Notes: a model not told the origin generated them from the letters alone. 64,000 nt of DNA from a bacterium 210917-DFI.7.65 (GCA_020555865.1 JAJCJJ010000006.1:1-64000), one strand, 5' to 3'; shown: positions 26,817-35,708, counted from the stretch's first letter. Translations and numbers: made by a program.

Positions 26817-27207
26817 AGTCTGTTTGCGCCCCTCCCCCTGGGATATCCTAGTGGCTGCCCTGGTGCTGGCTCTGGCAGCAGCCCTCGCCCTGTTTTTCCT
26901 TTCCCGCGCCGCGGGCAGCACGGAAGGCGATCTGGTGTGCACCGTCTCTCAAAACGGCCGGATCCTGGAGGAAATCACACTGACGGCCGGCTCACCCGAT
27001 CAGGAAAAGCGCTACGGAGATTACGTGGTGGAAATCAACCACGGCCACATCCGCATCAAAAGCGCTCCCTGCGTGGGGCAGGACTGTGTGCACACCGGCT
27101 GGATTCACCGCAGCGGGCAGAGCGTCGTGTGCCTGCCCGGCCGTTTCGTAGTAACGCTTTCCAGCCCTGCGCCAGCCGATCCCCCATTCGATATCGTGGT
27201 AAAGTGA
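26788..27207 (+). CDS. NusG domain II protein (EetA-like)
   Basis: 139 residues. One membrane anchor at ~12-36, then an extracytoplasmic NusG-II domain containing the strand YGDYVVEINHGHIRIKSAPC and the cysteine loop CVGQDCVHTGW. ATG at 26788 is chosen because GGAG at 26777 is correctly spaced; an ATG six bases earlier is also in frame. Overlaps apbE and is followed 10 bases later by a Gx transporter gene. In Listeria the same pair (EetA, EetB) is required for flavin-based extracellular electron transfer; in other Clostridia it accompanies Rnf or FMN-binding proteins. Role here is inferred from order. Confidence 0.75.
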   Translation: MNTSVSRKTKVCLRPSPWDILVAALVLALAAALALFFLSRAAGSTEGDLVCTVSQNGRILEEITLTAGSPDQEKRYGDYVVEINHGHIRIKSAPCVGQDCVHTGWIHRSGQSVVCLPGRFVVTLSSPAPADPPFDIVVK

Positions 27208-27217
27208 GGCAGACAGC

Positions 27218-27736
27218 ATGAAAACCGATGTGCATAAGCTGGCGCTGTGCGCCGTATTGGCCGCCATGGCCCTGGCGCTGTCCTATATGGAAAATCTTCT
27301 GCCCACCGCCCTGCTGGTCCCCCTGCCGGGCTTCAAGTTGGGTCTGGCCAATATCGTCACCGTTTTTGCCCTCTACTATCTGGGCGCGGCTCCGGCCATG
27401 GCGATCCTGGTCGCCCGGTGCCTTCTGGGCGCCATGTTCGCCGGAAACGTGCCAGCCCTGTTCTTTTCCCTGATGGGCGGCGTGCTGGCCATGCTGATCA
27501 TGATCCTGCTGCACCGCCTGCCCGGGCTGTCGATCTATGGCGTGTCCGTCGCCGGTGCAGCAGGACACAATACAGGTCAGGTCGCGGCGGCGGTGCTGAC
27601 CTTGGGCAGCACCGCGCCGGTGGCATATCTTCCGGTGCTGCTGGTAGTATCCGTTTTCACCGGCGCGCTGACCGGCTTCGTGGCTGCTGTGCTCTTTTCG
27701 GCCATGGAAAAAGCAAAAATTGCGCCCGGAAGCTGA
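27218..27736 (+). CDS. Gx transporter family membrane protein (EetB-like)
   Basis: 172 residues, about five hydrophobic segments. Typical opening LALCAVLAAMALALSYMENLLP and the conserved PGFKLGLANIVTVFALYYLG match the group annotated as Gx transporter or heptaprenyl diphosphate synthase component I; it is distantly related to ECF-type S components. Encoded 10 bases after the NusG-II gene, completing the apbE-eetA-eetB order. Substrate is unknown; quinone- or flavin-related roles have been proposed for homologs. AGGCAGAC is a weak site before the ATG. Confidence 0.75.
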   Translation: MKTDVHKLALCAVLAAMALALSYMENLLPTALLVPLPGFKLGLANIVTVFALYYLGAAPAMAILVARCLLGAMFAGNVPALFFSLMGGVLAMLIMILLHRLPGLSIYGVSVAGAAGHNTGQVAAAVLTLGSTAPVAYLPVLLVVSVFTGALTGFVAAVLFSAMEKAKIAPGS

Positions 27737-27780
27737 ATCGTTTTTTCCGCACGATAAATCCCGAAAAGGAGTGACGCCGG

Positions 27781-28884
27781 ATGGCATTGCAACTGGGCGG
27801 CAGCGCGGGCGACCGCAAAGACCGCATCATCCAGCAGCAGCTGGAACTGATTCGTACTCTCACCGCCAACAACATAAGCCGCATGGGCAGCGATTTCTGG
27901 GGGCCCGCGCCCCCCAGCGCCCCGGATCCCAGCAAACTTACGCCCGCCGGCGCCGCCGACGCGGTGAAAAAAGACTCCTCCGCGCCGAAAACGGCCGCTT
28001 CCACCGGCAATGGACCCGCCGCCGAAACAGCCCCGGAAGCCCCTCCGAAAGAGGACATTACCGAGCTGAAAACCGAGCTGGAACAGTACATCGGTCTGGA
28101 TGCAGTCAAGCAGGAAGTCAACAACCTCATCAACATGGCCCAGATCGAGCAAAAGCGCAGAGAAGCCGATCTGCCCTGTACCGACATGTCGCTGCACATG
28201 GTCTTTTCCGGCAACCCCGGCACCGGAAAAACCACGATTGCCCGCATCATGGCCCGCATTTACCACAGCCTCGGCATCCTTTCCCGCGGCCACCTGGTGG
28301 AGGTTGACCGCAGCGGCCTGGTGGCCGGTTATGTGGGGCAGACGGCAGCCAAAACCAGCAAAGTCATCGAAAAGGCCCTGGGCGGCGTGCTTTTCATCGA
28401 CGAAGCTTACGCCCTCAACGGCAAAAGCGAAAACGATTTCGGCCAGGAAGCCATTGACACCCTGCTCAAAGCCATGGAGGATCACCGGGACGACCTGGTC
28501 ATCATTGTCGCCGGCTACGACGGGCTGATGGAAACCTTTGTCCATTCCAATCCCGGCTTGGAATCCCGTTTCAACCGGTATCTGCATTTTGACGATTATT
28601 CCGTGGAGGAACTGGTCCGCATTTTTGAACTGCAATGCAAAAAAGGCTGCTATAAATTGGACGAGGACGCCAGAAAAGCCGTCCGCCTCCTGATCGCCGA
28701 AAAGAATACCGCCCCGGTATCATTTGGCAACGCCCGTGGTGTGCGCAACCTGTTTGAGCAGATCCTGACAGCCCAGTGCAACCGCTTGGCTGCCCTGGAA
28801 ACGCTGTCCCGCGAAGACCTGATGAGGCTGACCTGCGCCGACGTGGAAACCGTCCGCGCCCTTCCGGAGAAAAAGCTGGTGTGA
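27781..28884 (+). CDS. CbxX/CfxQ-like AAA ATPase (SpoVK family)
   Basis: 367 residues. The first ~75 are a Pro/Ala-rich, probably disordered lead; the AAA domain follows with Walker A SGNPGTGKTT at ~141-150, Walker B VLFIDEAYAL at ~203, sensor-1 VIIVAGY and an arginine finger region NPGLESRFN. Homologs include SpoVK and the Rubisco activase CbbX; in Clostridia SpoVK-like proteins occur inside and outside sporulation contexts, so the name does not settle the role. AAAGGAGTG lies before the ATG. 44 bases after the Gx gene with no terminator between, so possibly cotranscribed. Ends at a strong terminator. Confidence 0.85.
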   Translation: MALQLGGSAGDRKDRIIQQQLELIRTLTANNISRMGSDFWGPAPPSAPDPSKLTPAGAADAVKKDSSAPKTAASTGNGPAAETAPEAPPKEDITELKTELEQYIGLDAVKQEVNNLINMAQIEQKRREADLPCTDMSLHMVFSGNPGTGKTTIARIMARIYHSLGILSRGHLVEVDRSGLVAGYVGQTAAKTSKVIEKALGGVLFIDEAYALNGKSENDFGQEAIDTLLKAMEDHRDDLVIIVAGYDGLMETFVHSNPGLESRFNRYLHFDDYSVEELVRIFELQCKKGCYKLDEDARKAVRLLIAEKNTAPVSFGNARGVRNLFEQILTAQCNRLAALETLSREDLMRLTCADVETVRALPEKKLV

Positions 28885-28980
28885 GCGTGCGCCGCTCCTG
28901 CCGGCTGGCGACGCGCTTTGGATACCGCCGGAATCATCCTGGCCGTGGTGCTGCGGCTGGGTAAAAAGCACTGACCATTG

Positions 28981-29006
28981 CCCCCCGCATGGGGGGCTTT
29001 TTTCTT
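28981..29006 (+). terminator. Terminator after the AAA ATPase gene
   Basis: CCCCCC-GCAT-GGGGGG stem followed by CTTTTTTC. Confidence 0.85.
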
Positions 29007-29015
29007 TTTCGGTTT

Positions 29016-29115
29016 GTTGCCTTGAACCGTACAACATTCGCCCTGCCCTACACGATAAGTGTAGGGCTTTTTTCGCAAAAGCCCCAAAATTCGACTACAT
29101 AAAGGAGAAATCGAT
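29016..29115 (+). promoter_or_regulatory. Attenuator-like leader of cassette 1 small gene
   Basis: Conserved ~100-nt leader shared with 36445-36549 and 41700-41800. It holds a GTTG/CAAC mini-stem, a terminator hairpin GCCCTACAC-GTGTAGGGC with a T-run (29045-29073), and an overlapping alternative stem GGGCTTTT / AAAAGCCC (29064-29084) that would compete with it, then AAGGAGAAATCG and a TTG start. Two mutually exclusive stems suggest transcription attenuation. The AAA gene upstream already has its own terminator, so this one likely belongs to the small gene's transcript. Confidence 0.6.
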
Positions 29116-29718
29116 TTGAAGTATACAAAAAATTATCAGTTAAACCAGTGGGACGCCGCCGACCGCGTCCTGCGGGAGGACTTCAACACGGACAACCGGA
29201 AAGTGGACACGGCGCTGGCAGCGGTGCAGGCGGCATGCCCCTGGAGTAAACTGGCGGAAATCACCACTGACACGGAAACCACACAAATTGACATGGATCT
29301 GTCCGCTTATGATCTTACCCGGTATCAGCAGCTGAATCTCTATTTGTCCTGCGGCGACGGCAGCAACGCTACCCAGCTTCAATTGCGCTGCAACGGCCTG
29401 ACCGAAGGCTATGCCATTCATCATGATAACGGCAACGACCCGTATACCTGCGACTATCTTTGTCTGGTAGACTATCTGAACAAATCAGACGCCCCCGGCT
29501 ACAGCAAGATCTGCCTGTATCCCGGCCGCGTGATCATGGGCACCTGGGAAGGCGCAGCCTTTCCGTCGGTAAAGCGTTTCCGTGCCACGCACCATTATTC
29601 CTGCGGCGTTCTTTCGCTGGCAGCACAGGATCTGCACACACTGAACCTTGCAGTATATAAGCGTGATGAAACTATGGCCCCGGGAACCTCCGTGCTGGTT
29701 TACGGGATTCACCGTTAA
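29116..29718 (+). CDS. Cassette 1 small protein, phage-tail-like ends
   Basis: 200 residues, TTG start after AAGGAG. The N-terminus YTKNYQLNQWDAADRVLRED followed by NTDNRKVD resembles the conserved lead of tail-associated proteins in Bacillota phages, and the C-terminus ends ...TSVLVYGIHR, like the short YG-ending tail/lectin domains in such proteins. The middle (~residues 45-160) is beta-rich and differs from the two paralogs at 36550 and 41801. No signal peptide. It converges on an S-layer gene with a shared terminator, and the same pairing occurs three times, so a function tied to the S-layer protein is plausible (inference). No known function. Confidence 0.75.
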   Translation: MKYTKNYQLNQWDAADRVLREDFNTDNRKVDTALAAVQAACPWSKLAEITTDTETTQIDMDLSAYDLTRYQQLNLYLSCGDGSNATQLQLRCNGLTEGYAIHHDNGNDPYTCDYLCLVDYLNKSDAPGYSKICLYPGRVIMGTWEGAAFPSVKRFRATHHYSCGVLSLAAQDLHTLNLAVYKRDETMAPGTSVLVYGIHR

Positions 29719-29722
29719 ACGG

Positions 29723-29766
29723 AAAGGGCCTCCCCATCCAAAACGGACGGGGAGGCCCTTTTTTAA
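29723..29766. terminator. Bidirectional terminator between cassette 1 genes
   Basis: AAAGGGCCTCCCC / GGGGAGGCCCTTTTTT stem between the convergent small gene and S-layer gene. Confidence 0.85.
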
Positions 29767-29794
29767 TTCAAAGCAAATCTACATTTGGAACAAA

Positions 29795-32700
29795 TCACTT
29801 AATAGTGAAGTTCACCGTAGCATCGCCGTAAATGGCCTGGTAGTTGCCTGCGGGCAGGTTCTCAACCGTACCAGTACCGGTCTTGCTGTCCTTGTTTACA
29901 GTCACTTTGCAAGTGCCATAATCCAACCAGCCACTGGCCGATTCTTTCTGCACCTTAACAGACAGCGTGACATCCTTATCAACGTTATCCGTCATGGTAG
30001 CAGTAATAGTAGTGGTAGTACCAGATGTCGCAACAGTCAGTTCATCAAACTGTGCATCTGTATCATTACCGCCATCGGGAGCCTGATTGGCTTCCTTCTC
30101 AACCTCGGTAACTGCGATGAAGAGGATATCGCCGTCCTTGACATAGACATCCAGCTTGATGCCCTTTGCGCTGCTGGCAGTGGAAGCGTCCACCTTGTCC
30201 AGAGCACTTTCCAGTGCGCCGACGGAGGAGATGGTGCCGCTGTACGCAGAAGCATCCTTTGCATCATCCGTACGGGCATCGATGATCTTGGCGTCTGCAT
30301 AAGACACATCGTCGAAGTGACTGCCATCGCTCAGCAGATGATTGTCGCCATTATACTCATCGGAATAAACCGTGATAGAGGCAACACCGTCAGTATCATC
30401 ATCCACATTCGCAGTAATGCTGTCTGCATTGTCTTCCAGCGTGTACTCGTCGTCAGAGTTCACATCGTAGGTGTAGAAGCCCTGGTCATTGCTGTCCAGC
30501 GTGCCGTCCACCACAACGTCCTTCTCAGTCATGCCGTCCATGAACCACAGCTTGGCGTTGGTGGTGTCTTCCTTGGTGTTGATATCGAAGTCCTGATCGC
30601 CCACCAGATAGACAACATCCTCGGAGCTGACCGCACTGCCCAGATCGGCGCCGGCATAAACCACATAAGCGGCCTTGTTGCCGTCGTTCTTGAAGATCAC
30701 TGCCACATAGCCGGGATCCTTCTCGGACATCTTCATGGAGCCGGTAGCCGTCTTCACAGCGATATCGCCCTTGACGTCCTCAGCTGCCACAAAGGAGGTT
30801 TTGTCGTTCAGGTACAGCTTGGTGGTAGCCTTGCTTGCCGCAGAAGAAGTACCCGTATAAGTCTTCGCATTCTGCACCTTGATGGAGGACGCATCAGCAT
30901 CAATATCATCCACCAAAGCGTATCCGCCGTCGTTCTGTGCCGTTGCCTTTGCGATGGTCACATTGTAGTCCTTGTTGCCATAGAAAGGAACAGCGTTGAA
31001 CTTATCGTTGTTGGCCTTGCACTCAACATTGCTCTTGCTGGCCTTTTTGTCCGTCATAACATACAAACCAGCAATAGTAGGATCAAAGTCACTATCACTC
31101 AGGTTAACAAACGCTTCGTCATCCAGAACAGCACTCTTCGGATTCTCCAACTGCAGTTCTTCCACCTCACCGGTCATCACATTGACCGCCTGAGCATAGT
31201 AGGAAACACCGCCGTAGTTGGAAGAAGCGCCATACACGCCAGTGACATAGTACACATCGTTCAGATTGGCCAGGCCAGCGCCAGTGACCGCAATGGCATA
31301 GCCATCCTTGCTGACATAGATGTCATACTCATCGTCGGAATTGTACGTAGAATCAGCATCCGCACCATCCACTTGCGCGGCATAGGTGTACTTGGTGCCG
31401 TCAGCCTTGATATAATCCTTGGTATAAGCGGAAACGCCGCTGGTGATCTTTTCCGCCACATAGCTGTTCAGAACCTGGTTGACCCAGTTGCTGCCGTCAT
31501 ACTTGAAGGCAACTGCCAGAACCGTGTCCTCAGTGTAATCGGAGGTATAGCCCTTCATGATATAGGACTCGCTGTTGTAGTCATCATAGTAAGGACCTGC
31601 GGGAATCGTAGCGGAATCAACCTTGGTCAGAGTGACGCTGACGCTGGCGCCCTTCTTGGTATAGGTGCTGGACAGGTCTTCATCCACATCGTCAATCTGA
31701 GCCGCCACATAGCGGGAAATTACAATGGTGTCCACTTCGTCATCGTCGTTTTCATATGCTTCGACAATATCGCCGGCACCGGTGTACGTATCGTCGCTCT
31801 TCAGGTTCTTGTACTCACCCAGCTCATAGCCATTGAAATAAACTTTGGCGCTGTCCAGGACATCGTCATTGTCATAATTCATGTAATCGCTGCTGGTCAG
31901 AGAATCCTTCAGGGACTTCGTCTTGTCCATGACAACGGAGTTATCCGCATCATCGGCATAGGTGCCGATCTTGCTGCCGTCATACTTCCACTCCGTAGCG
32001 GGATGGCCAAACGCATCGTCTGTGCCTTCCTTGGCCACCAGGTCTTCGCAGTACTTCTCAGCAAACTGCACCGTGTAAGCATTGGAGTCGGTCGCCTTGT
32101 CCTTGCTGATGGTCTGCTTGTCAGCATTGGTGGAGGTCACGGGAGTGGCCTTGGAAGCGCCGATGTTGATCGGAATATCACCAATGATGATGTCGCCGCC
32201 CTTGTCCTCATACTCCACCAGAGTGGCCTTCATGGCGTTGAACGCCATCTGAGCGGCCTGCTCACGGGTCAGCGCAGCAGACAGGGAGATCTCTTCCATG
32301 CCTTTGTCCAGATCCGCGTCGCCCAGGGCCAGTTTGGAGGTGTTGATGGCCCAGCTGTTGCCCACCAGCTGCTCGATCTTGGGATCATAGCCCAGAGCTG
32401 CCAGCAGCATCTTGGCAAACTGGGTGCCCAGCACGGGAGCAGTGGGGTTGAAACGGCCGTTGCCGTCGCCAGCCAGAATGCCTTCGTTGGTGCAGTAAGC
32501 AATCGCGCCTGCGCTCCAGCGGTTGGCTGCCACGTCGGCGTAAGGTGCCACAGTAGCCGTCAGCTTGTCGGCCTTGGCCTGGCCCACCAGCATGTAGGTG
32601 ATGATCTTCGCAGCCTGCTCACGGGTCAGGGTTGCGTCGGGGTTGAAGTTATTGCCGTCGCCGCCATTGAAAATGCCGGCGGCAGTCATAACATCGACCG

Positions 32701-32827
32701 CCTCTTTGTAAGTGACTTTGGAATAATCCTTGTAGTCACTCGCGTCCGCGGCGAAGGCGGCGGTCATCAGGCTCAATGCCATAGCCAGCGCCAGCACCAG
32801 GGACAGAACCTTTTTCAGATTCTTCAT
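29795..32827 (-). CDS. S-layer protein with SLH domains, copy B
   Basis: 1010 residues. Signal peptide (MKNLKKVLSLVLALAMALSL, cleavage after AFA, ~residue 26) and three SLH modules over ~30-230, nearly identical to copies C and D, then ~780 residues of acidic, Asp/Tyr/Ser-rich beta-type sequence with Cys-poor composition. Similarity to C and D persists through VEFAEKYC..L near residue 260 and then falls off. Likely self-assembling surface layer bound to secondary wall polymer through SLH. The open frame continues to 32977, but AAAGGAGG sits just before the ATG at 32827. The C-terminal ~100 residues form an Ig-like module (TLSVKVQKESASG). Second of four S-layer starts in the window; recombinase gene lies directly upstream. 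Confidence 0.88.
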   Translation of the reverse strand: MKNLKKVLSLVLALAMALSLMTAAFAADASDYKDYSKVTYKEAVDVMTAAGIFNGGDGNNFNPDATLTREQAAKIITYMLVGQAKADKLTATVAPYADVAANRWSAGAIAYCTNEGILAGDGNGRFNPTAPVLGTQFAKMLLAALGYDPKIEQLVGNSWAINTSKLALGDADLDKGMEEISLSAALTREQAAQMAFNAMKATLVEYEDKGGDIIIGDIPINIGASKATPVTSTNADKQTISKDKATDSNAYTVQFAEKYCEDLVAKEGTDDAFGHPATEWKYDGSKIGTYADDADNSVVMDKTKSLKDSLTSSDYMNYDNDDVLDSAKVYFNGYELGEYKNLKSDDTYTGAGDIVEAYENDDDEVDTIVISRYVAAQIDDVDEDLSSTYTKKGASVSVTLTKVDSATIPAGPYYDDYNSESYIMKGYTSDYTEDTVLAVAFKYDGSNWVNQVLNSYVAEKITSGVSAYTKDYIKADGTKYTYAAQVDGADADSTYNSDDEYDIYVSKDGYAIAVTGAGLANLNDVYYVTGVYGASSNYGGVSYYAQAVNVMTGEVEELQLENPKSAVLDDEAFVNLSDSDFDPTIAGLYVMTDKKASKSNVECKANNDKFNAVPFYGNKDYNVTIAKATAQNDGGYALVDDIDADASSIKVQNAKTYTGTSSAASKATTKLYLNDKTSFVAAEDVKGDIAVKTATGSMKMSEKDPGYVAVIFKNDGNKAAYVVYAGADLGSAVSSEDVVYLVGDQDFDINTKEDTTNAKLWFMDGMTEKDVVVDGTLDSNDQGFYTYDVNSDDEYTLEDNADSITANVDDDTDGVASITVYSDEYNGDNHLLSDGSHFDDVSYADAKIIDARTDDAKDASAYSGTISSVGALESALDKVDASTASSAKGIKLDVYVKDGDILFIAVTEVEKEANQAPDGGNDTDAQFDELTVATSGTTTTITATMTDNVDKDVTLSVKVQKESASGWLDYGTCKVTVNKDSKTGTGTVENLPAGNYQAIYGDATVNFTIK

Positions 32828-33141
32828 GGTTCGGTAGTCCTCCTTTTTTGATCGTTTTGCTCCAAAAAGTGATCCAATTCGGCACAAATAACCCGTTTTT
32901 CCTCCAAAATACCGGATTATAAATACCGCATAGCACCTCTTTGACCGCAAAGCAAAATCCCCGGAAAGCCGCGCCACAGCGGCCTTTCCGGGGATTGCAA
33001 AACGTATGGATGTTCAATTTGGTAGACATTTCTCCGGCAGACGCTGCCGCTGCCTTTCTTCTATCTCTTGTCCCCCAGCTGTTTTCCTTTCCCGCTTGGG
33101 TAGACATTTGGTAGACATGGTAGACAGAAGCTGGAAAAAAA
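32828..33141 (-). repeat. S-layer upstream block, copy B
   Basis: Nearly identical to the blocks at 98, 40299 and 45225. GGTAGACAT repeats at 33021 region (single) and 33099, 33110, 33119 (cluster); palindrome at 32959-32993 in the same orientation as copies A and C. The block begins only ~24 bases from the 3' end of the tyrosine recombinase gene. No consensus promoter found. Confidence 0.85.
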
Positions 33142-33164
33142 CGGAAATCATCTGCCGCCAGAGC

Positions 33165-34331
33165 TTAAAACAAGCTCATCTGCTCCCCCTTCCCCCCACA
33201 CTCAATAGCACTGGCCACCTGGCTCAGCACTTCATTTTGCGTATCGTCAAACAAATGCGTATACACCTGGCTGGTTACACTGGTATTGCTGTGCCCCAAC
33301 GCTTTGCTGATTTTAAACATGGGAATGTGCAGCTCATTGGCCGCACTGGCAAAAGAGTGGCGCAGCCCGTGCAGCGTCAAATGCGGCAAGCCCTGCTCGG
33401 CCACAAATTTCGTAAACCATCCGGACACATAATCCGGTGCATACGGCTGCCCGTTGGCATGCACCAGTACGAAATTATCCGGGTTGTAACCCGGTTTTTT
33501 CTCCCGCTTGAGCGCCTGCTCCGTTTTGATGCTCCGCAGCATATCCTCCAAATCCGTGAGCCCGGAAATTCCCAGTGTACGCATGGAAGACGTGGTTTTC
33601 GGCCCTTTGTTAATAGTTACGCCGCCCACAGTCGTGCGGGCGGCGCAAATAGAAATGACACCGTGCTCCAAATCTACATTTTCCCATTTTAATCCGCAGA
33701 TTTCGCTGCGGCGCAATCCCAGATAACCTGCCAATTTTACCGCAGGCTCCAGCGGCATACCGCGAACCGCCGCAAACAGCGCACGCATCTGCTCTGTATT
33801 ATAAAAACTGTGCCGGGGCGCAGCCTTTGCCGGCGCTTCCACCCGCCGGGCCGGATTGCGGTGAAGAACTTCCTGCCGCACCGCACACTCCAACGCAGTA
33901 AACAGCAGCTGATGATGTTTATGCACTGTATTGCTGCCCAGTCCTGCCCCTCGCATATCCACATAATAACTTTGAATCTGCTGCGGCGTTAATTCCTGAA
34001 GTATTGTTTTCCCCAATGCCGGCTTGATATGATTTTTAATGATATTTTCATAACCGTATACCGTGGAACGCGCCCGGTTAGGGCGCACCACATCATCCAA
34101 CCACCGATCCAGCCACATGCCCACAGTCAGTTCCGTGGGAATCGTAATTTCGCTGCGCCGTTTTTTCATTTCGAAAATCCGCAGGGCTTCTGCCGCAGCC
34201 ACATGGGTATCGTATGTCTTTGTCTTTTTCACTCGCTTGCCATTCCCGTCGATCCCATAATGGAACGTAACATAATACTTTCGCTTTCCCTCGTCATAGG
34301 CGATGTTGTTTTCAATTCTTTTTCTGCTCAT
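33165..34331 (-). CDS. Tyrosine recombinase / integrase next to S-layer cassettes
   Basis: 388 residues of the Tn916-Int-like group. Short N-terminal arm-binding segment (YDEGKRKYYVTFHYG), core-binding SAM-like domain (~65-155), catalytic domain with Arg in GYLGLRRSEICGL (~207), H-x-x-R in LTLHGLRHSFAS (~321-324), His in ALGHSNTSV, and nucleophile Tyr in SQVYTHLF (~357): complete catalytic set. ATG at 34331 follows AAAGGAAG; frame opens at 34370. No excisionase, relaxase or phage genes neighbour it. Its 3' end abuts the repeated S-layer upstream block, where integrase target sites commonly lie, suggesting a dedicated role in S-layer cassette recombination (inference). Confidence 0.9.
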   Translation of the reverse strand: MSRKRIENNIAYDEGKRKYYVTFHYGIDGNGKRVKKTKTYDTHVAAAEALRIFEMKKRRSEITIPTELTVGMWLDRWLDDVVRPNRARSTVYGYENIIKNHIKPALGKTILQELTPQQIQSYYVDMRGAGLGSNTVHKHHQLLFTALECAVRQEVLHRNPARRVEAPAKAAPRHSFYNTEQMRALFAAVRGMPLEPAVKLAGYLGLRRSEICGLKWENVDLEHGVISICAARTTVGGVTINKGPKTTSSMRTLGISGLTDLEDMLRSIKTEQALKREKKPGYNPDNFVLVHANGQPYAPDYVSGWFTKFVAEQGLPHLTLHGLRHSFASAANELHIPMFKISKALGHSNTSVTSQVYTHLFDDTQNEVLSQVASAIECGGKGEQMSLF

Positions 34332-34485
34332 TGTAATAACTTCCTTTCTTTTATCATGGGATAGTTTCACTTTAGGCAGATTTTCCGCACTTTTCCAGAT
34401 GTTTGTTCTAAAATCCCCCAGGTTCTTTCGATTTCTTTAAATTTTCCCAGGACGCGTAAAAATTTCCCGATTTCACTGGAAAGTG

Positions 34486-34494
34486 TGCTATACT
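34486..34494 (+). promoter_or_regulatory. Extended -10 promoter of glf
   Basis: TGC-TATACT about 40 bases before the glf start; -35 region weak. Confidence 0.55.
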
Positions 34495-34535
34495 ATGGCA
34501 GAACCCATAAATGAAACAACAGAACGGAGAATTGT

Positions 34536-35708
34536 ATGACATACGACAGTATTATTGCAGGCGCCGGATTCGCCGGCGCGGTAACCGCGCGCGTACTGGC
34601 CGAGGCCGGCCGGCGGGTGCTGGTGCTGGAACAGCGTCCCCATGTGGGCGGCAACGCTTTCGACTGTCTGGACGAATCCGGCATCCTGATTCACCAGTAC
34701 GGCCCCCACATCTTCCATACCAATGACAAAACCGTGTTTGATTTTCTCTCCCGTTTTACCGTCTGGCGCACCTATGAGCACGAAGTGGTGGCCAATCTGC
34801 CCGCAGAAAACGGCCGCATGGAACTGCCGGTGCCCTTCAACCTTGCTTCGCTGCGCCTGGCGTTTGGCCCGGAGCGTTCCGCGCAGCTTCAGGAAAAACT
34901 GATCTCCGCTTACGGCGCAGGCACTAAGGTCACCATCCTGCAGCTGCGCGAGGCTACCGACCCCGCGCTTTCCGACCTGGCCCAATATGTATACGATCAT
35001 ATTTTTGTTCGCTACACCATGAAGCAGTGGGGACAGACCCCGGAGGAAATCGACCCCGCCGTCACGGCCCGGGTGCCTGTGTTCCTTTCCGAGGACTGCC
35101 GCTATTTCCAGGATACTTATCAGGGTATGCCCCTGCACGGCTATACGGCCCTGTTCGAAAACATGCTCCGCCACGACAACGTCGATCTGCGTCTGAACAC
35201 CGATGCCAGGGAGCATTTGCGCTTCGAAAACGGAACGATCCTGCTGGACGGCGCGGAATTTACCGGCGACGTGATTTATTCCGGCCCCGCCGACGAACTC
35301 TTCGGCTGCTGCTTCGGCCGTCTGCCCTACCGCACACTGGATTTCAAATTTGAAACGTTTCCCGCCGACGTTGTCCAGAGTCACGGCACTGTCAACTACA
35401 CCATGGATGAAGATTATACCCGTATCACCGAATTCAAGCATCTGACCGGCCAGGTGCGCCCCGGCGTCACAACCACGGTAAAAGAATACTCCCGCGCCTA
35501 CACCGGCGCAGATGGCGAGATCCCCTATTATGCCATCGCCAACGCCGATACCGCCGCCCTGTACGCCAAATATGCCGAAAAGGCCGCCCAGTTCCCCCGC
35601 CTGCATCTGCTGGGCCGTTTGGCGGAATACCGTTACTATAATATGGACGCGATTGTCGCTGGCGCTCTGGCGCTGAGCCGGAAGCTGATCGGAGAAAGCG
35701 CATGCTGA
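34536..35708 (+). CDS. glf: UDP-galactopyranose mutase
   Basis: 390 residues. FAD-dependent enzyme interconverting UDP-galactopyranose and UDP-galactofuranose for surface glycans. Rossmann motif IIAGAGFAGAVTARVLAEAG at residues ~5-24, active-site strand IHQYGPHIFHTNDKTVFDFL at ~52-71, and the C-terminal signature RLAEYRYYNMDAIVAGAL. CGGAGA precedes the ATG. Overlaps the following HAD gene by 7 bases. Lies between S-layer cassettes 1 and 2, downstream of the recombinase in opposite orientation; galE at 53433 could supply its substrate. Confidence 0.95.
   Translation: MTYDSIIAGAGFAGAVTARVLAEAGRRVLVLEQRPHVGGNAFDCLDESGILIHQYGPHIFHTNDKTVFDFLSRFTVWRTYEHEVVANLPAENGRMELPVPFNLASLRLAFGPERSAQLQEKLISAYGAGTKVTILQLREATDPALSDLAQYVYDHIFVRYTMKQWGQTPEEIDPAVTARVPVFLSEDCRYFQDTYQGMPLHGYTALFENMLRHDNVDLRLNTDAREHLRFENGTILLDGAEFTGDVIYSGPADELFGCCFGRLPYRTLDFKFETFPADVVQSHGTVNYTMDEDYTRITEFKHLTGQVRPGVTTTVKEYSRAYTGADGEIPYYAIANADTAALYAKYAEKAAQFPRLHLLGRLAEYRYYNMDAIVAGALALSRKLIGESAC

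Noticed and set aside
29648..32851. 1067-codon plus-strand frame opposite S-layer copy B (similar ones opposite C and D)
   Set aside because: Antisense shadow of the Asp/Ser-rich S-layer genes; His/Ile/Val-rich product without domain features, no start signals.
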